Shown one piece after another: positions 1 to 8,394 of a DNA stretch of 64,000 bases. This stretch comes from Streptomonospora nanhaiensis (GTDB lineage Bacteria; Actinomycetota; Actinomycetes; Streptosporangiales; Streptosporangiaceae), in contig NZ_CP113264.1 in the NCBI RefSeq assembly GCF_026642255.1, positions 2,108,001 to 2,172,000 of the forward strand. The letters run 5' to 3'. The first letter of the stretch is position 1. Each line of letters starts with the position of its first letter. The notes under the pieces are model-generated. The model was not told the DNA's origin. It saw only the letters and a program-made list of their open reading frames with translations, and did not search any database. The translations under genes were made by a program, and so were the position numbers.

Positions 1-1890
1 GACTACACCGGCGGGACCAAGGTGATGAGCGTGGCCGCCGCGCTCTTCCACGAACGGGCGCTGCCCCCCGACAGACACCCCCGTGCCCCCCGCTGGCGCC
101 ACTACCTCGACGCCCAGCGCGACATCCTGCGCACCGCGGACGGCTCACATCCGGGACGCCCCGTGGTCGGCGACGGCGTCGACCTGCGCACCCTGGCCGG
201 GATCCACGGCGCCCGCTGGCTCGACGACCGCGACCCCGAACCCGTCCGCCTCTTCGTCCAGGGCGGCAAACAGGCACTCCTGGCGCGGTTCCCCGACATG
301 TCCCCGGCGGTGCGCCGGGGCGTCGTCGCCGAGGGCCGGGTCCTCTCCCACCTGCTGCGGCACACGCGCCGCCACCGGGGCACGGAGGTGCTCGGCCCTC
401 GGCAGGTCGCCGACCCGCTCCACCCCGGCGGAGCCGTCGCCGACTTCGACGCGGTCGTCCGCTACCGCCACCGCGTGCTGTGCGTCGAGGCCAAGTCCCG
501 CCCCGACGACGTCGTGGCCCGCGCCGGGTGGACCGTGACCAAGGCCCGCCGGGTCTTCGGCGGAGCGGTCCAGGTGCTGTTCGTCCACTCCGGTCCCGCG
601 GTCCCGGGGCTGCGGGACCGGGTCACCGCGTACAACCCCGCGCTGAGCGCGCGCAGCGTCCACGTGTGGAGCCTGGACGACCTGCTCGCCCGGCTCACCT
701 CGTTCGAGGAGGTCCGCAAGGCGTTCTTCCCGGGCCTGGGCGCCCCGCCGCGTCGCGGCGGTGGCGCGCGGACGCCCGTGCCGCCGGAGCCGCCTCCGGA
801 CGGGGCGGAGCCGCCCGAACGCCACCCCGGACCGGGGGACGGCCCCCTGCTGGTCACCTCCCTGGGCGGCAGCCGCATGGGGACCCTCACCGCCGTGCAC
901 GCCCACCGCCCCGCCGACACGCTCGTCCTGCCCTCCCGGCAGAGCGTCCTGAGCGGCGTGCGCGAGGCCGCCGCACGCACGCTGCACGCGGCCGAGAACC
1001 CCGGCGCGGACCGGCCCGAGGCCGCCGAGCTGAAGGAGGGCGGTTACCGCGACCGCGTGCGCTTCACCCCGGAGCCGGTGGACGGGGCCGACACGGAGGC
1101 GGTCACCGGGGTCGCCCGGCGGTGGATCGCCGAACAGCGGTCCGGCGGGGCAGCGGCACCGGTGGTCGTCGACATCACCACCGGGACCAAGGCGATGAGC
1201 CTCGGCCTGGCCCTGGCCGCGCGCCGGTCGGGCGCCTGCGTCACCTACCAGCTCGGGCGCAGGCGCACCGTGGTCTGCATGACCCACGGCCCCGTGCCCC
1301 TGAGGGGGCGCGCCGCCGTGGACTGGCCGCTGCTCCTTCCGGGGTACTCGCCCCTGACCGGCCCCCTGGCGGAGTGGGCGTGCGGGGAGGCCCGCGACCA
1401 GGTCGACGCCGACCTGCTCGACGCGGCACGCGACGCCCTGGTCCGGGCGGCCGGGGGCCCGGTCGGGGTGTGGGCGGACGCCTCGCTCGGCCACCCGGTG
1501 GAGTGCCTGTCCGCGCAGGAGCGGCCCAGCCTCGTGCTCACCTTCGACGACCGGGCCGTGGGGCTGGCCGCCCCCGGCTGGTCCCGCCGCCGCACCCCCG
1601 GGGGCGGCGCGCACCCGGTGGGCCGGGGCGCGTGGGCGCAGAGCGTGTTCTCCGCGACCCTGCTCCTCAACACCGGCTGTGACGTGGCGGGGACCGTGGT
1701 CGCCCTGACCCGGCCCGGCGGGGACGTCAGCCGCGCCGTCGAACTGGTCGACTGGATCACCCAGACCGAGGGGGAAGGGCGGGGGCGCCACGCGCGGATC
1801 GGCTTCGGCGAGCCCCTGCGCCCGCTGGTGGCGGTGGCCTCCCCGGAGGACCTCCCTGACCTGTTCGACACCGACGTCACCCTGCTCTGA
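1..1890 (+). CDS. Double-CARF protein with PD-(D/E)XK nuclease-like core (5' truncated by window)
   Basis: The frame is open to base 1, so the start lies outside the window; 629 residues are visible (numbered here from base 1). Residues 3-7 read TGGTK, the signature that ends a CARF/DUF1887-type Rossmann domain. A PD-(D/E)XK pattern follows: E111 in a helix, D148/D150 in VADFD, and E163-A-K165. A proline-rich linker (about 245-278) leads to a second CARF-like domain with a VTSLGGSRMG loop (285-294) and DITTGTK (391-397). The C-terminal part (about 430-629) resembles a second nuclease-like lobe, but I see no ExK there. CARF domains bind cyclic oligoadenylate in type III CRISPR immunity. Card1/Can2 is one CARF plus one nuclease and dimerises; Can1 is a single chain with two of each, so this looks Can1-like. 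The ligand and target are inference. No CRISPR array or cas gene is visible. Confidence 0.75.
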   Translation, partial: DYTGGTKVMSVAAALFHERALPPDRHPRAPRWRHYLDAQRDILRTADGSHPGRPVVGDGVDLRTLAGIHGARWLDDRDPEPVRLFVQGGKQALLARFPDMSPAVRRGVVAEGRVLSHLLRHTRRHRGTEVLGPRQVADPLHPGGAVADFDAVVRYRHRVLCVEAKSRPDDVVARAGWTVTKARRVFGGAVQVLFVHSGPAVPGLRDRVTAYNPALSARSVHVWSLDDLLARLTSFEEVRKAFFPGLGAPPRRGGGARTPVPPEPPPDGAEPPERHPGPGDGPLLVTSLGGSRMGTLTAVHAHRPADTLVLPSRQSVLSGVREAAARTLHAAENPGADRPEAAELKEGGYRDRVRFTPEPVDGADTEAVTGVARRWIAEQRSGGAAAPVVVDITTGTKAMSLGLALAARRSGACVTYQLGRRRTVVCMTHGPVPLRGRAAVDWPLLLPGYSPLTGPLAEWACGEARDQVDADLLDAARDALVRAAGGPVGVWADASLGHPVECLSAQERPSLVLTFDDRAVGLAAPGWSRRRTPGGGAHPVGRGAWAQSVFSATLLLNTGCDVAGTVVALTRPGGDVSRAVELVDWITQTEGEGRGRHARIGFGEPLRPLVAVASPEDLPDLFDTDVTLL

Positions 1891-2158
1891 GCCCCGGCCG
1901 GGGCCCGGGAGGGCGGTCCCGTGCACTCCGGTCCGCCCGCCTCCCGCGGCCCGGCGGGACGGCCCCTCGCCGCGAGGGGGTGGCCGCCCGGCCGGAGGCG
2001 GGCCCTCCGGGGGCCGCCACTTCTGTTTTCCGGGACGGCGCCGGACCGGCGGGTGGATCGCCCGGGGTCCGTACGGCACCCTCTCCGGTGAGGGACGAGC
2101 CGGTCCCGGTGTGACACGGCCGCCGCGCGGGGGCGCGGGGACAGGAACGGAGCCGCGC

Positions 2159-3793
2159 GTGGGCAGGGGAGCAGCGGGCGTCGGGGGAGGCACGGGAGCG
2201 GGGGCGGCCCCGAGGGCGGTGCCGGCGGGGGCCGCGGCCGCGGTGCTGCTGCTCGCCGGGTGCTCGTCCGCGCCCCCCGGGGAGGAAGGGCCCTTCGCCG
2301 GGCAGGAGGTGCGCTGGCGCGCCTGCTACGACGAGCGGCAGGTCGGCGAACTCGCCGGGTGGGGGGCCGACGCGGCCTGGCTGGAGACCCTGGAGTGCGG
2401 AACCGTGGCCGTCCCCCTGGACCACGACCGGCCCGACGGGACGGTGCTGGAGATCGCGCTGATCAGAGCCCCCGCCACCGGCCCGGCGGAGGAGCGCCTG
2501 GGGTCCCTGGTGCTCAACCCGGGCGGCCCCGGTGTGTCGGGCATCGAGATGCTGGACTTCCCGTACTTCGGCGACGAGGTCCGCTCCGCCTTCGACCTGG
2601 TCTCCTTCGACCCCCGCGGCGTGGGGGAGAGCGGGGGCTTCGCGTGCGGGGACCGGTACGTCCTGGACGACGCGTTCCGGCGCGTCGCGGACACCGACCC
2701 CGAAGACCTGACCGACGTGGAACTCCAGCCGCTGGAGGACGCCGCCCGCCGCTACGCCGAGGCGTGCACCGAGGCGGTGGGGGAGGAGTTCCTCGCCCAC
2801 CTGGGCACGGTGAACGTCGTCCGCGACCTGGACATCGTCCGCGACGCGCTGGGCGACGAGCGGTTGAGCTTCGTGGGCTACTCGTACGGCACGCACATCG
2901 GCGCCCTCTACGCCGAGATGTTCCCCGCCAACACGCGGGCGCTGGTCCTGGACGGCGCCGTGGAGACCGAGCTGTCCAACGCGGGGATCGCCCTGGACCA
3001 GGTGGCCGCCCACCAGAACACCTGGGACATGTTCGCCGCCCACTGCGCGGCGGAGGCCGACGGGTGCCCGTTCGCCGGGGCGGACCCCGAGGGGGGCGGC
3101 GCCGACGCGCGGATGCAGGAGCTCCTGGCGGGGCTCGACCGCGAACCCGCCGAGGTCGAGGGCATCCCCGTCGACGGCGAGACCCTGCTCCAGATGATCG
3201 GCATGGAGCTGTACCACGAGGAGAGCTGGGACTACCTGGCCGCCCTCCTCGGCGCCCTCGCCTCGGACGACGGGGAGGCGACCGCGCGCCACCTCGGTGA
3301 GCTGTACGACAACACGTTCGGCAAGTACGAGGACGTCGACCCGGAGGACGTCGACCCCCGCCTGGAGCACCAGGACGCGAACGCGGTGTTCACCGCCGTC
3401 AACTGCGCGGACCGCGCCGACCCCGAGGACGTGGCGGCCTACCGGGACGCGGCCGACCGCGCGGCCGGGCTGTCCCCGCTGTTCGGCCCCGACCTGGTGT
3501 GGGAGCAGCTGCCGTGCGCGTACTGGCCGGAGAGCGAGGAGGCGCCCACGGGGATCACCGCCCCGGACGCCCCGCCGATCGTCGTCATCGGGACCGTCGG
3601 GGACCCCGCCACCCCCTACGCCTGGGCCGAGGAACTCGCGGACCAGCTGGAGACGGGCGTCCTGGTCACCTACGAAGGGGCGGGGCACACCCTGTACGGC
3701 AAGGAGCGCAGCCCCTGCGTGGACCGGCCCGTGGACGCCTACCTGCTGACGGGGGAGGCGCCGCGTTCCGGTCTCACCTGTCCGCGCGCCTGA
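2159..3793 (+). CDS. Secreted alpha/beta-hydrolase peptidase (S33 / tripeptidyl aminopeptidase type), lipoprotein
   Basis: 544 residues from the GTG at 2159, chosen because AGGAACGGAG lies 7 nt upstream; a GTG at 2111 is the longer alternative. The N-terminus has an Ala-rich hydrophobic stretch ending in a lipobox (LLLAGC), so the product is probably lipid-anchored outside the membrane. The fold is alpha/beta hydrolase: an oxyanion segment NPGGPGVSG, nucleophile elbow GYSYGTH, a DPATPY segment carrying the acid residue, and GAGHTLYG carrying the histidine. The C-terminal quarter is of TAP-like type. The family trims N-terminal tripeptides or small peptides from extracellular protein; the substrate here is inferred. 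The next gene is a paralogue with the same motifs, so this is a tandem duplication. Confidence 0.82.
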   Translation: MGRGAAGVGGGTGAGAAPRAVPAGAAAAVLLLAGCSSAPPGEEGPFAGQEVRWRACYDERQVGELAGWGADAAWLETLECGTVAVPLDHDRPDGTVLEIALIRAPATGPAEERLGSLVLNPGGPGVSGIEMLDFPYFGDEVRSAFDLVSFDPRGVGESGGFACGDRYVLDDAFRRVADTDPEDLTDVELQPLEDAARRYAEACTEAVGEEFLAHLGTVNVVRDLDIVRDALGDERLSFVGYSYGTHIGALYAEMFPANTRALVLDGAVETELSNAGIALDQVAAHQNTWDMFAAHCAAEADGCPFAGADPEGGGADARMQELLAGLDREPAEVEGIPVDGETLLQMIGMELYHEESWDYLAALLGALASDDGEATARHLGELYDNTFGKYEDVDPEDVDPRLEHQDANAVFTAVNCADRADPEDVAAYRDAADRAAGLSPLFGPDLVWEQLPCAYWPESEEAPTGITAPDAPPIVVIGTVGDPATPYAWAEELADQLETGVLVTYEGAGHTLYGKERSPCVDRPVDAYLLTGEAPRSGLTCPRA

Positions 3794-3935
3794 GACGTGG
3801 ACGGACGCCCGCAAACAAGACCGACTGTTTACCTCCCGAACGGAATGTTACCGTCCGTGATCGGTGTGTTCTCCGCTGAAATGGTGCGAAAGGCCCCGGC
3901 AGCGGCCGGTCGGCGCTGACGGGAACGGAGCCACG

Positions 3936-5546
3936 GTGCGGACAAGGCGCTGGTGTACGGGTGCTCTCGGGCGGTTCGGCGGAGCGGGAGCCGTCCTCGG
4001 GGCCGGGGGACTGGCGGTCGTGCTCGCGGTGACCACGGGTTCCGCGCGGCCGCCCGCCGACGCCTACGTGCCCCTTCCGTTCTACGGTCAGGACATCGCG
4101 TGGAGCCCGTGCTTCACGCAGGCGGAGCTGGACGCGGTCGACGCCGACGCGGGCGGGGGCACCCCGCCGTGGATGGCGCAGCTGGAGTGCGGCACCCTCA
4201 CGGTCCCGGTCGACTACGGCAGCCCCGACGGGGAGACGGTCGGGATCGCGCTGGCCCGGAGGCCCGCGCACGGCCCGGAGTCGGAGCGCAGGGGATCGCT
4301 GGTGGTCGACTTCGGGGGGCCGGGGGTCTCGACGGTGGACGGCATGCGCAACCCCTTCCTGGGGGAGCGGGTGCAGGCCTCCTTCGACCTGGTGGGGTTC
4401 GACCCCCGCGGGGTCGGGCGGAGCGGGGGCCTGGACTGCGACGGGTCGCGGGCGTGGGAGCGGGAGCTGGAACGCGTGGCCCCCGGGGACCCCGCGGCGA
4501 AGACCGCCGCCGACCTGCGCGGGCTGGGCGAGGCCGCCGAGGCCTACGGGCACAGCTGCGCCGAGGCCGTCGGCGGGGAGTTCCTGTCGCGCATGGGCAC
4601 CGTCAACGTGGTGCGCGACCTCGACGTCCTCCGCGACGCCCTCGGGGACGAGGGGCTGACGTACGTCGGCTACTCGTACGGCACCCACGTCGGGGCCCTG
4701 TACGCCGACATGTTCCCCGACCGGACGAGGGCGCTGGTCCTGGACGGGGTCGTGGACACGGCGCCCTCCAACGCCCGGCTCGCGGTGGAGGTCCAGGAGG
4801 CCTTCCAGGACTCCTGGGAGATGGTCGCCGAGCACTGCGCCCGGACCGTGGAGGGCTGCCCGTTCACGTCGGGCCGGGCCGCGGTGAAGGAGACGCCGGC
4901 CCTCCTGGAGCGGTTCGACCGGGACCGGCCGACCGTGCGGGGGCGGACCGTCACCGGCGAGATGCTGGCGGAGATGGTCGCCACGCAGCTCTACGACGAG
5001 TGGACCTGGGACTACCTGGCCGGGTTCTTCACGGACCTGGCAGAGGGGGACACCGGGTCCGAGACCTACCGGCGGTACCTGGAGTACATGTACGACCGCG
5101 CCTTCGGCGAGGAGGCGGACGAGGACGCGGACGCCTACACGGCCGTCATGTGCGCGGACCGGGACGACCCGGAGGACCTGAGCGCCTACCGGGAGGCCGT
5201 GGAGGCGGCCGAGCTGCGCGCCCCGCTGTTCGGCGGCGCGCCCGTGTGGGCGACGGCCTCGTGCGCGCGGTGGCCCCTCGCGGAGACCGGCGCCCAGGAG
5301 TTCACGGCGTCCGCCGCCCCGCCGATCGTGCTCGTCGGCAACGCGGGGGACCCCGCGACCCCCTACCGGTGGGCGCAGCGCATGCACGCCCGGCTGACGA
5401 CCTCCGTCCTGGTCACCTACGAGGGCGGCGGCCACACCGTGTACGGCAGGGGCAAGAGCGCCTGCGTGGACGACCCCCTGGACGAGTACCTGATCAGCGG
5501 GAAGGTGCCCGAACACGGTCTGACCTGCCCTCAGGTCCTCGCCTAG
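3936..5546 (+). CDS. Secreted alpha/beta-hydrolase peptidase (S33 type), paralogue of the gene before it
   Basis: 536 residues from the GTG at 3936, preceded by GGGAACGGAG, nearly the same ribosome-binding site as its upstream paralogue. The N-terminus has basic residues, then a hydrophobic Gly/Ala/Val-rich core and no lipobox cysteine, so this copy looks secreted or N-terminally anchored, not lipidated. Catalytic segments match the first copy: GYSYGTH for the serine, GDPATPY for the acid and GGGHTVYG for the histidine. Paired cysteines and the DLVGFDPRGVG segment are also shared. The 142-bp gap between the copies holds several -10-like sequences but no strong hairpin, so the two may be co-transcribed. 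Function (peptide trimming outside the cell) comes from the family. Confidence 0.8.
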   Translation: MRTRRWCTGALGRFGGAGAVLGAGGLAVVLAVTTGSARPPADAYVPLPFYGQDIAWSPCFTQAELDAVDADAGGGTPPWMAQLECGTLTVPVDYGSPDGETVGIALARRPAHGPESERRGSLVVDFGGPGVSTVDGMRNPFLGERVQASFDLVGFDPRGVGRSGGLDCDGSRAWERELERVAPGDPAAKTAADLRGLGEAAEAYGHSCAEAVGGEFLSRMGTVNVVRDLDVLRDALGDEGLTYVGYSYGTHVGALYADMFPDRTRALVLDGVVDTAPSNARLAVEVQEAFQDSWEMVAEHCARTVEGCPFTSGRAAVKETPALLERFDRDRPTVRGRTVTGEMLAEMVATQLYDEWTWDYLAGFFTDLAEGDTGSETYRRYLEYMYDRAFGEEADEDADAYTAVMCADRDDPEDLSAYREAVEAAELRAPLFGGAPVWATASCARWPLAETGAQEFTASAAPPIVLVGNAGDPATPYRWAQRMHARLTTSVLVTYEGGGHTVYGRGKSACVDDPLDEYLISGKVPEHGLTCPQVLA

Positions 5547-5664
5547 GCCGCGCCCGCGGCCGCCTGCCGCTCCCGCCCCGGGCGGGCCGCGGCGCCGCAC
5601 TCCCCCGACACCGGCGCGGGAGGGGGGCCCGGCCGGCGGTCCGCCGGAGGCCGGGCCCCGGTCG

Positions 5665-5732
5665 CCGGCGCGCCCCGTACCGGCGCGCCCCGTACCGGCG
5701 CGCCCCGTACCGGCGCGCCCCGTACCGGCGCG
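5665..5732. repeat. 15-bp tandem repeat, four copies plus a partial
   Basis: Unit CCGGCGCGCCCCGTA occurs head to tail at 5665, 5680, 5695 and 5710 without a mismatch, followed by CCGGCGCG. Each unit contains the 8-bp palindrome GGCGCGCC, so the array can fold in many registers. It lies about 50 bp ahead of the multicopper oxidase start, in its leader or promoter region. The repeat is read-through in some frames but has no credible coding sense. Confidence 0.9.
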
Positions 5733-5780
5733 GGAGGGGGACCGCCCGCGCGAGCCGTTCCGACCACACGGAGGATGACC

Positions 5781-7907
5781 ATGGCCGACCTGCCCAAGCA
5801 ACTCGGACTGACCCCCTTCAAGGACGCCCTGCCCGTCCCGGCCGAGGCCGACCTGTCCGAGAAGGGCCCCGACGGGGTGGCCCAGGTGACGGTGAGGCTG
5901 AAGCGGACGAAGGTGAGCCTGCACTCGGAGCTGGACGTGCGGGGCGAGCCCGCCACCGAGGCGTTCGCCTACGACGGGACGGTCCCCGGGCCGACCTTCG
6001 ACGTGGCCAGGGGCACGCGTATCCGTGTGATCTGGGAGAACGCGATCACGACCGGCGAGAAGTACCCCGTACGCCACGTCTGGGTGCCGCCGAGACCGCC
6101 CGGCACCCCCTCCCGGCCGGGCAGCGAGGGCGCCGCGATCGCGACCGCCGTCGAGGCGATCCGTCCGTGGAGCGTCACCCACCAGCACGGCGGCTACACC
6201 GACGGGGGCAGCGACGGATGGACGGACGACGCCGTCTACACGGGACGCGCCCAGCTCTCGGAGTACGCCAACGACCAGCCCGGCACCCTGCTCTGGTACC
6301 ACGACCACGCGATGGGGATCACCCGCTGGAACGTCTTCGCCGGGCTGTTCGGGGCCTACATCCTGCGGGACGAGGACGACGAGGCGCTCACCCCCACCAG
6401 CGGCGCGGACGGCGGCACGGTCCACGAGGTCCCGCTCATCCTCGGCGACCGCAACCTGGAGACCACGGACGGCAGGCCGGGGAGCCCGCCCACCGCGCAG
6501 CTCCTGCACAAGGTGGTCGCCCTGGCGGACGGTCCGGCGACCGGTACGGGCAGCGACGGCGTGGATCCGGACGACCCCACCACCTGGCCGTCCACGCTCC
6601 CCTTCACCGGGCCCTACCAGACGGTCAACGGGAGGATCTGGCCGTACCTGGAGGTGGAGCGGCGCTGGTACCGCTTCCGGGTCCTCAACGGGGCCAACGC
6701 CCGCACCTACACGCTGGGCCTGTTCAAGGAGGACGGCGGCGGCAACCTGACCGCGCCGACACCGGAGGAGGTCCGCGGGGCGGTGCTCCAGGTCGGCACG
6801 GACAGCGGGCGGCTGGGCAGGCCCATCGACCTCCGGGGGCGGCTGACCATCTCCCCGGCCGAGCGGGCCGACCTCCTCGTGGACTTCAAGAAGTTCGGGA
6901 CGGAGGCGGGGAAGGCGTCCCGGCTGCGGCTGGTGATGGTCGACGACGAGGGAAGGCCGACCCGCGGCGAGCTCTTCCCCGCCGTCATGCAGTTCCGGGT
7001 CTCGGCGACCGAGGCCACGGACTCCTTCACGCCTCCGGCCGACCCCGCGCTCAAGGCCGGCTACGTGAGGGTGAGGCACGAGGACCACCCCCACCACGGC
7101 CACCGGATGGTGCTGATCACGCAGCCGGACGCGTTCGCGCACCCCAAGTTCCTGGAGCTGGAGCACGTGGCGGCGCCCGGTGACCACTCCCCGCACGCGG
7201 CGGGGGCGCACCCGGCGCACGCGGACGACGGCCACGCGGCGCACCCCGAGGGGGGCCACATCCGGATCCGCGACCACTCGGGACGCCTGCGCACCTACCG
7301 CAAGGCCGCCTCGACCTTCATGGACACGATCAACTTCGTGGTCCCGCTCGACGGGTGGGAGATGTGGAGCTTCCTCAACCTCGGGGGTCCCATGCACCCG
7401 ATGCACATCCACCTCACCAGGTTCCAGGCGCTGCGCCGCGACACCTACGACGTCTCGGGCTTCGACCGGGTGAGCGAGACCACCCGGCACCCCCTCGCCT
7501 TCGCGGGAGCGGGCGTGGTCAACCCGGACGAGGAGGGGTGGAAGGACGTGATCCGGGTCGGGCCGGGGACGATGGTGAGCGTGATGGGCCGGTTCACGGG
7601 AGGGACGGGCCGGTACATGTACCACTGCCACCTGCTCGAACACGAGGACATGGGCATGATGCGCCCGTTCAACGTGGCGCCCCCGGAGATCGCCAGGTTC
7701 GGCCACACCATGGGCCACGGCGCCGCGGCGACGGCGGTCCGGATCGCCCGGGAGGCGGCGGGCCCGGAGGAGCTCCCGCGGGAGGGCCCGCCCCGGGCCG
7801 CCGGGCGCGAACCGGGCGGGTCCGCCCGTGACCCGCGCCTCGTCGGAGGGGCCGAACCGCAGGTGCCGGACGCCGGGGCGGAGGAGTCGGAGGCCGAGCG
7901 GGGGTGA
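5781..7907 (+). CDS. Multicopper oxidase (CotA / phenoxazinone synthase-like)
   Basis: 708 residues from the ATG at 5781, which has GGAGG 6 nt ahead; the ATG at 5775 overlaps that site. All four copper-ligand segments are present: HQHGGY, WYHDHAM, HPMHIH near the C-terminal third, and HCHLLEHEDMGMM, whose Cys, His and Met are type 1 copper ligands. Enzymes of this group oxidise phenols, aminophenols or bilirubin and reduce oxygen to water. There is no evident signal peptide, so it is probably cytoplasmic like CotA and phenoxazinone synthase. A histidine-rich insert at residues 469-493 (seven His in 25) is unusual and may bind metal. The C-terminal 70 residues are Pro/Gly/Arg/Glu-rich and look disordered. 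Substrate cannot be told from the sequence. Confidence 0.88.
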   Translation: MADLPKQLGLTPFKDALPVPAEADLSEKGPDGVAQVTVRLKRTKVSLHSELDVRGEPATEAFAYDGTVPGPTFDVARGTRIRVIWENAITTGEKYPVRHVWVPPRPPGTPSRPGSEGAAIATAVEAIRPWSVTHQHGGYTDGGSDGWTDDAVYTGRAQLSEYANDQPGTLLWYHDHAMGITRWNVFAGLFGAYILRDEDDEALTPTSGADGGTVHEVPLILGDRNLETTDGRPGSPPTAQLLHKVVALADGPATGTGSDGVDPDDPTTWPSTLPFTGPYQTVNGRIWPYLEVERRWYRFRVLNGANARTYTLGLFKEDGGGNLTAPTPEEVRGAVLQVGTDSGRLGRPIDLRGRLTISPAERADLLVDFKKFGTEAGKASRLRLVMVDDEGRPTRGELFPAVMQFRVSATEATDSFTPPADPALKAGYVRVRHEDHPHHGHRMVLITQPDAFAHPKFLELEHVAAPGDHSPHAAGAHPAHADDGHAAHPEGGHIRIRDHSGRLRTYRKAASTFMDTINFVVPLDGWEMWSFLNLGGPMHPMHIHLTRFQALRRDTYDVSGFDRVSETTRHPLAFAGAGVVNPDEEGWKDVIRVGPGTMVSVMGRFTGGTGRYMYHCHLLEHEDMGMMRPFNVAPPEIARFGHTMGHGAAATAVRIAREAAGPEELPREGPPRAAGREPGGSARDPRLVGGAEPQVPDAGAEESEAERG

Positions 7908-7998
7908 GGCCCGGCACCGCGCCCGCCCCGTGTACGGGCGCCCCCGCCCCACGCCCCCGTACCGGCGCTCCGCCCGCCGCGGTCCGCGACCGGGCGCG

Positions 7999-8010
7999 TA
8001 CACTCGGAGC
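7999..8010 (+). promoter_or_regulatory. Possible -10 element (TACACT) of a leaderless transcript
   Basis: TACACT at 7999-8004 lies 6 nt ahead of an ATG at 8011, the spacing typical of actinobacterial leaderless starts. I see no convincing -35. It is the best promoter candidate in the 487-bp gap (7908-8394) between the multicopper oxidase and the Mur ligase; the remainder of the gap shows nothing I can name. Confidence 0.35.
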
Positions 8011-8148
8011 ATGGCCGGTACTCGCGCGTGTGGACAGGGTTCTCCCCTCGCCGCCCCGTGCCGTGCCCCCTCCGCCGTCACCGGCTCGACCTGCGCCGTG
8101 CCCGAGGCCCCCCGTACCGGGCTCCGGGCTCTCCACGGCCACGGCTAG
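8011..8148 (+). CDS. Possible 45-residue leader or small ORF
   Basis: ATG at 8011 to TAG at 8146-8148, placed just after a -10-like TACACT. The product would be 45 residues with three cysteines (MAGTRACGQG start) and no recognisable domain. It could be a leader of the Mur ligase transcript or chance; the downstream gene starts 246 nt later. Base composition at third positions is not convincing. Confidence 0.2.
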   Translation: MAGTRACGQGSPLAAPCRAPSAVTGSTCAVPEAPRTGLRALHGHG

Positions 8149-8394
8149 CGACCTCCACCCGCGGTTCCGGCCGCCTCTCCACCGCGTCGTCCCCGTGGCC
8201 CCCGTGCGCCACGGTGCGCCACGCCCCCACCCACACGGTGCGCCGCCCCCTGACCGGGAGCCGCGCCCGCCCCTCACCGGGCCCGCCACACCGCACCACC
8301 GCTCCCTGCTCCGCCGGCCCACGGCATCCCGTCGGCCGCGCCCACCGGTGCCGCCCGTGCGAACGGCGCGCGCCATGCTCGAAGGGAACCCCTC

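Noticed and set aside
1891..2158. GC-rich dyads after the CARF gene
   Set aside because: Short self-complementary runs such as GCCCCGGCCGGGGC occur, but none is distinct enough from background composition to call a terminator.
3774..8081. A 1435-codon open frame on the minus strand
   Set aside because: It lies antisense to a peptidase gene and the multicopper oxidase, is full of Pro/Arg/Gly/Val/His/Asp patterns produced by high-GC reverse frames, and has no domain.
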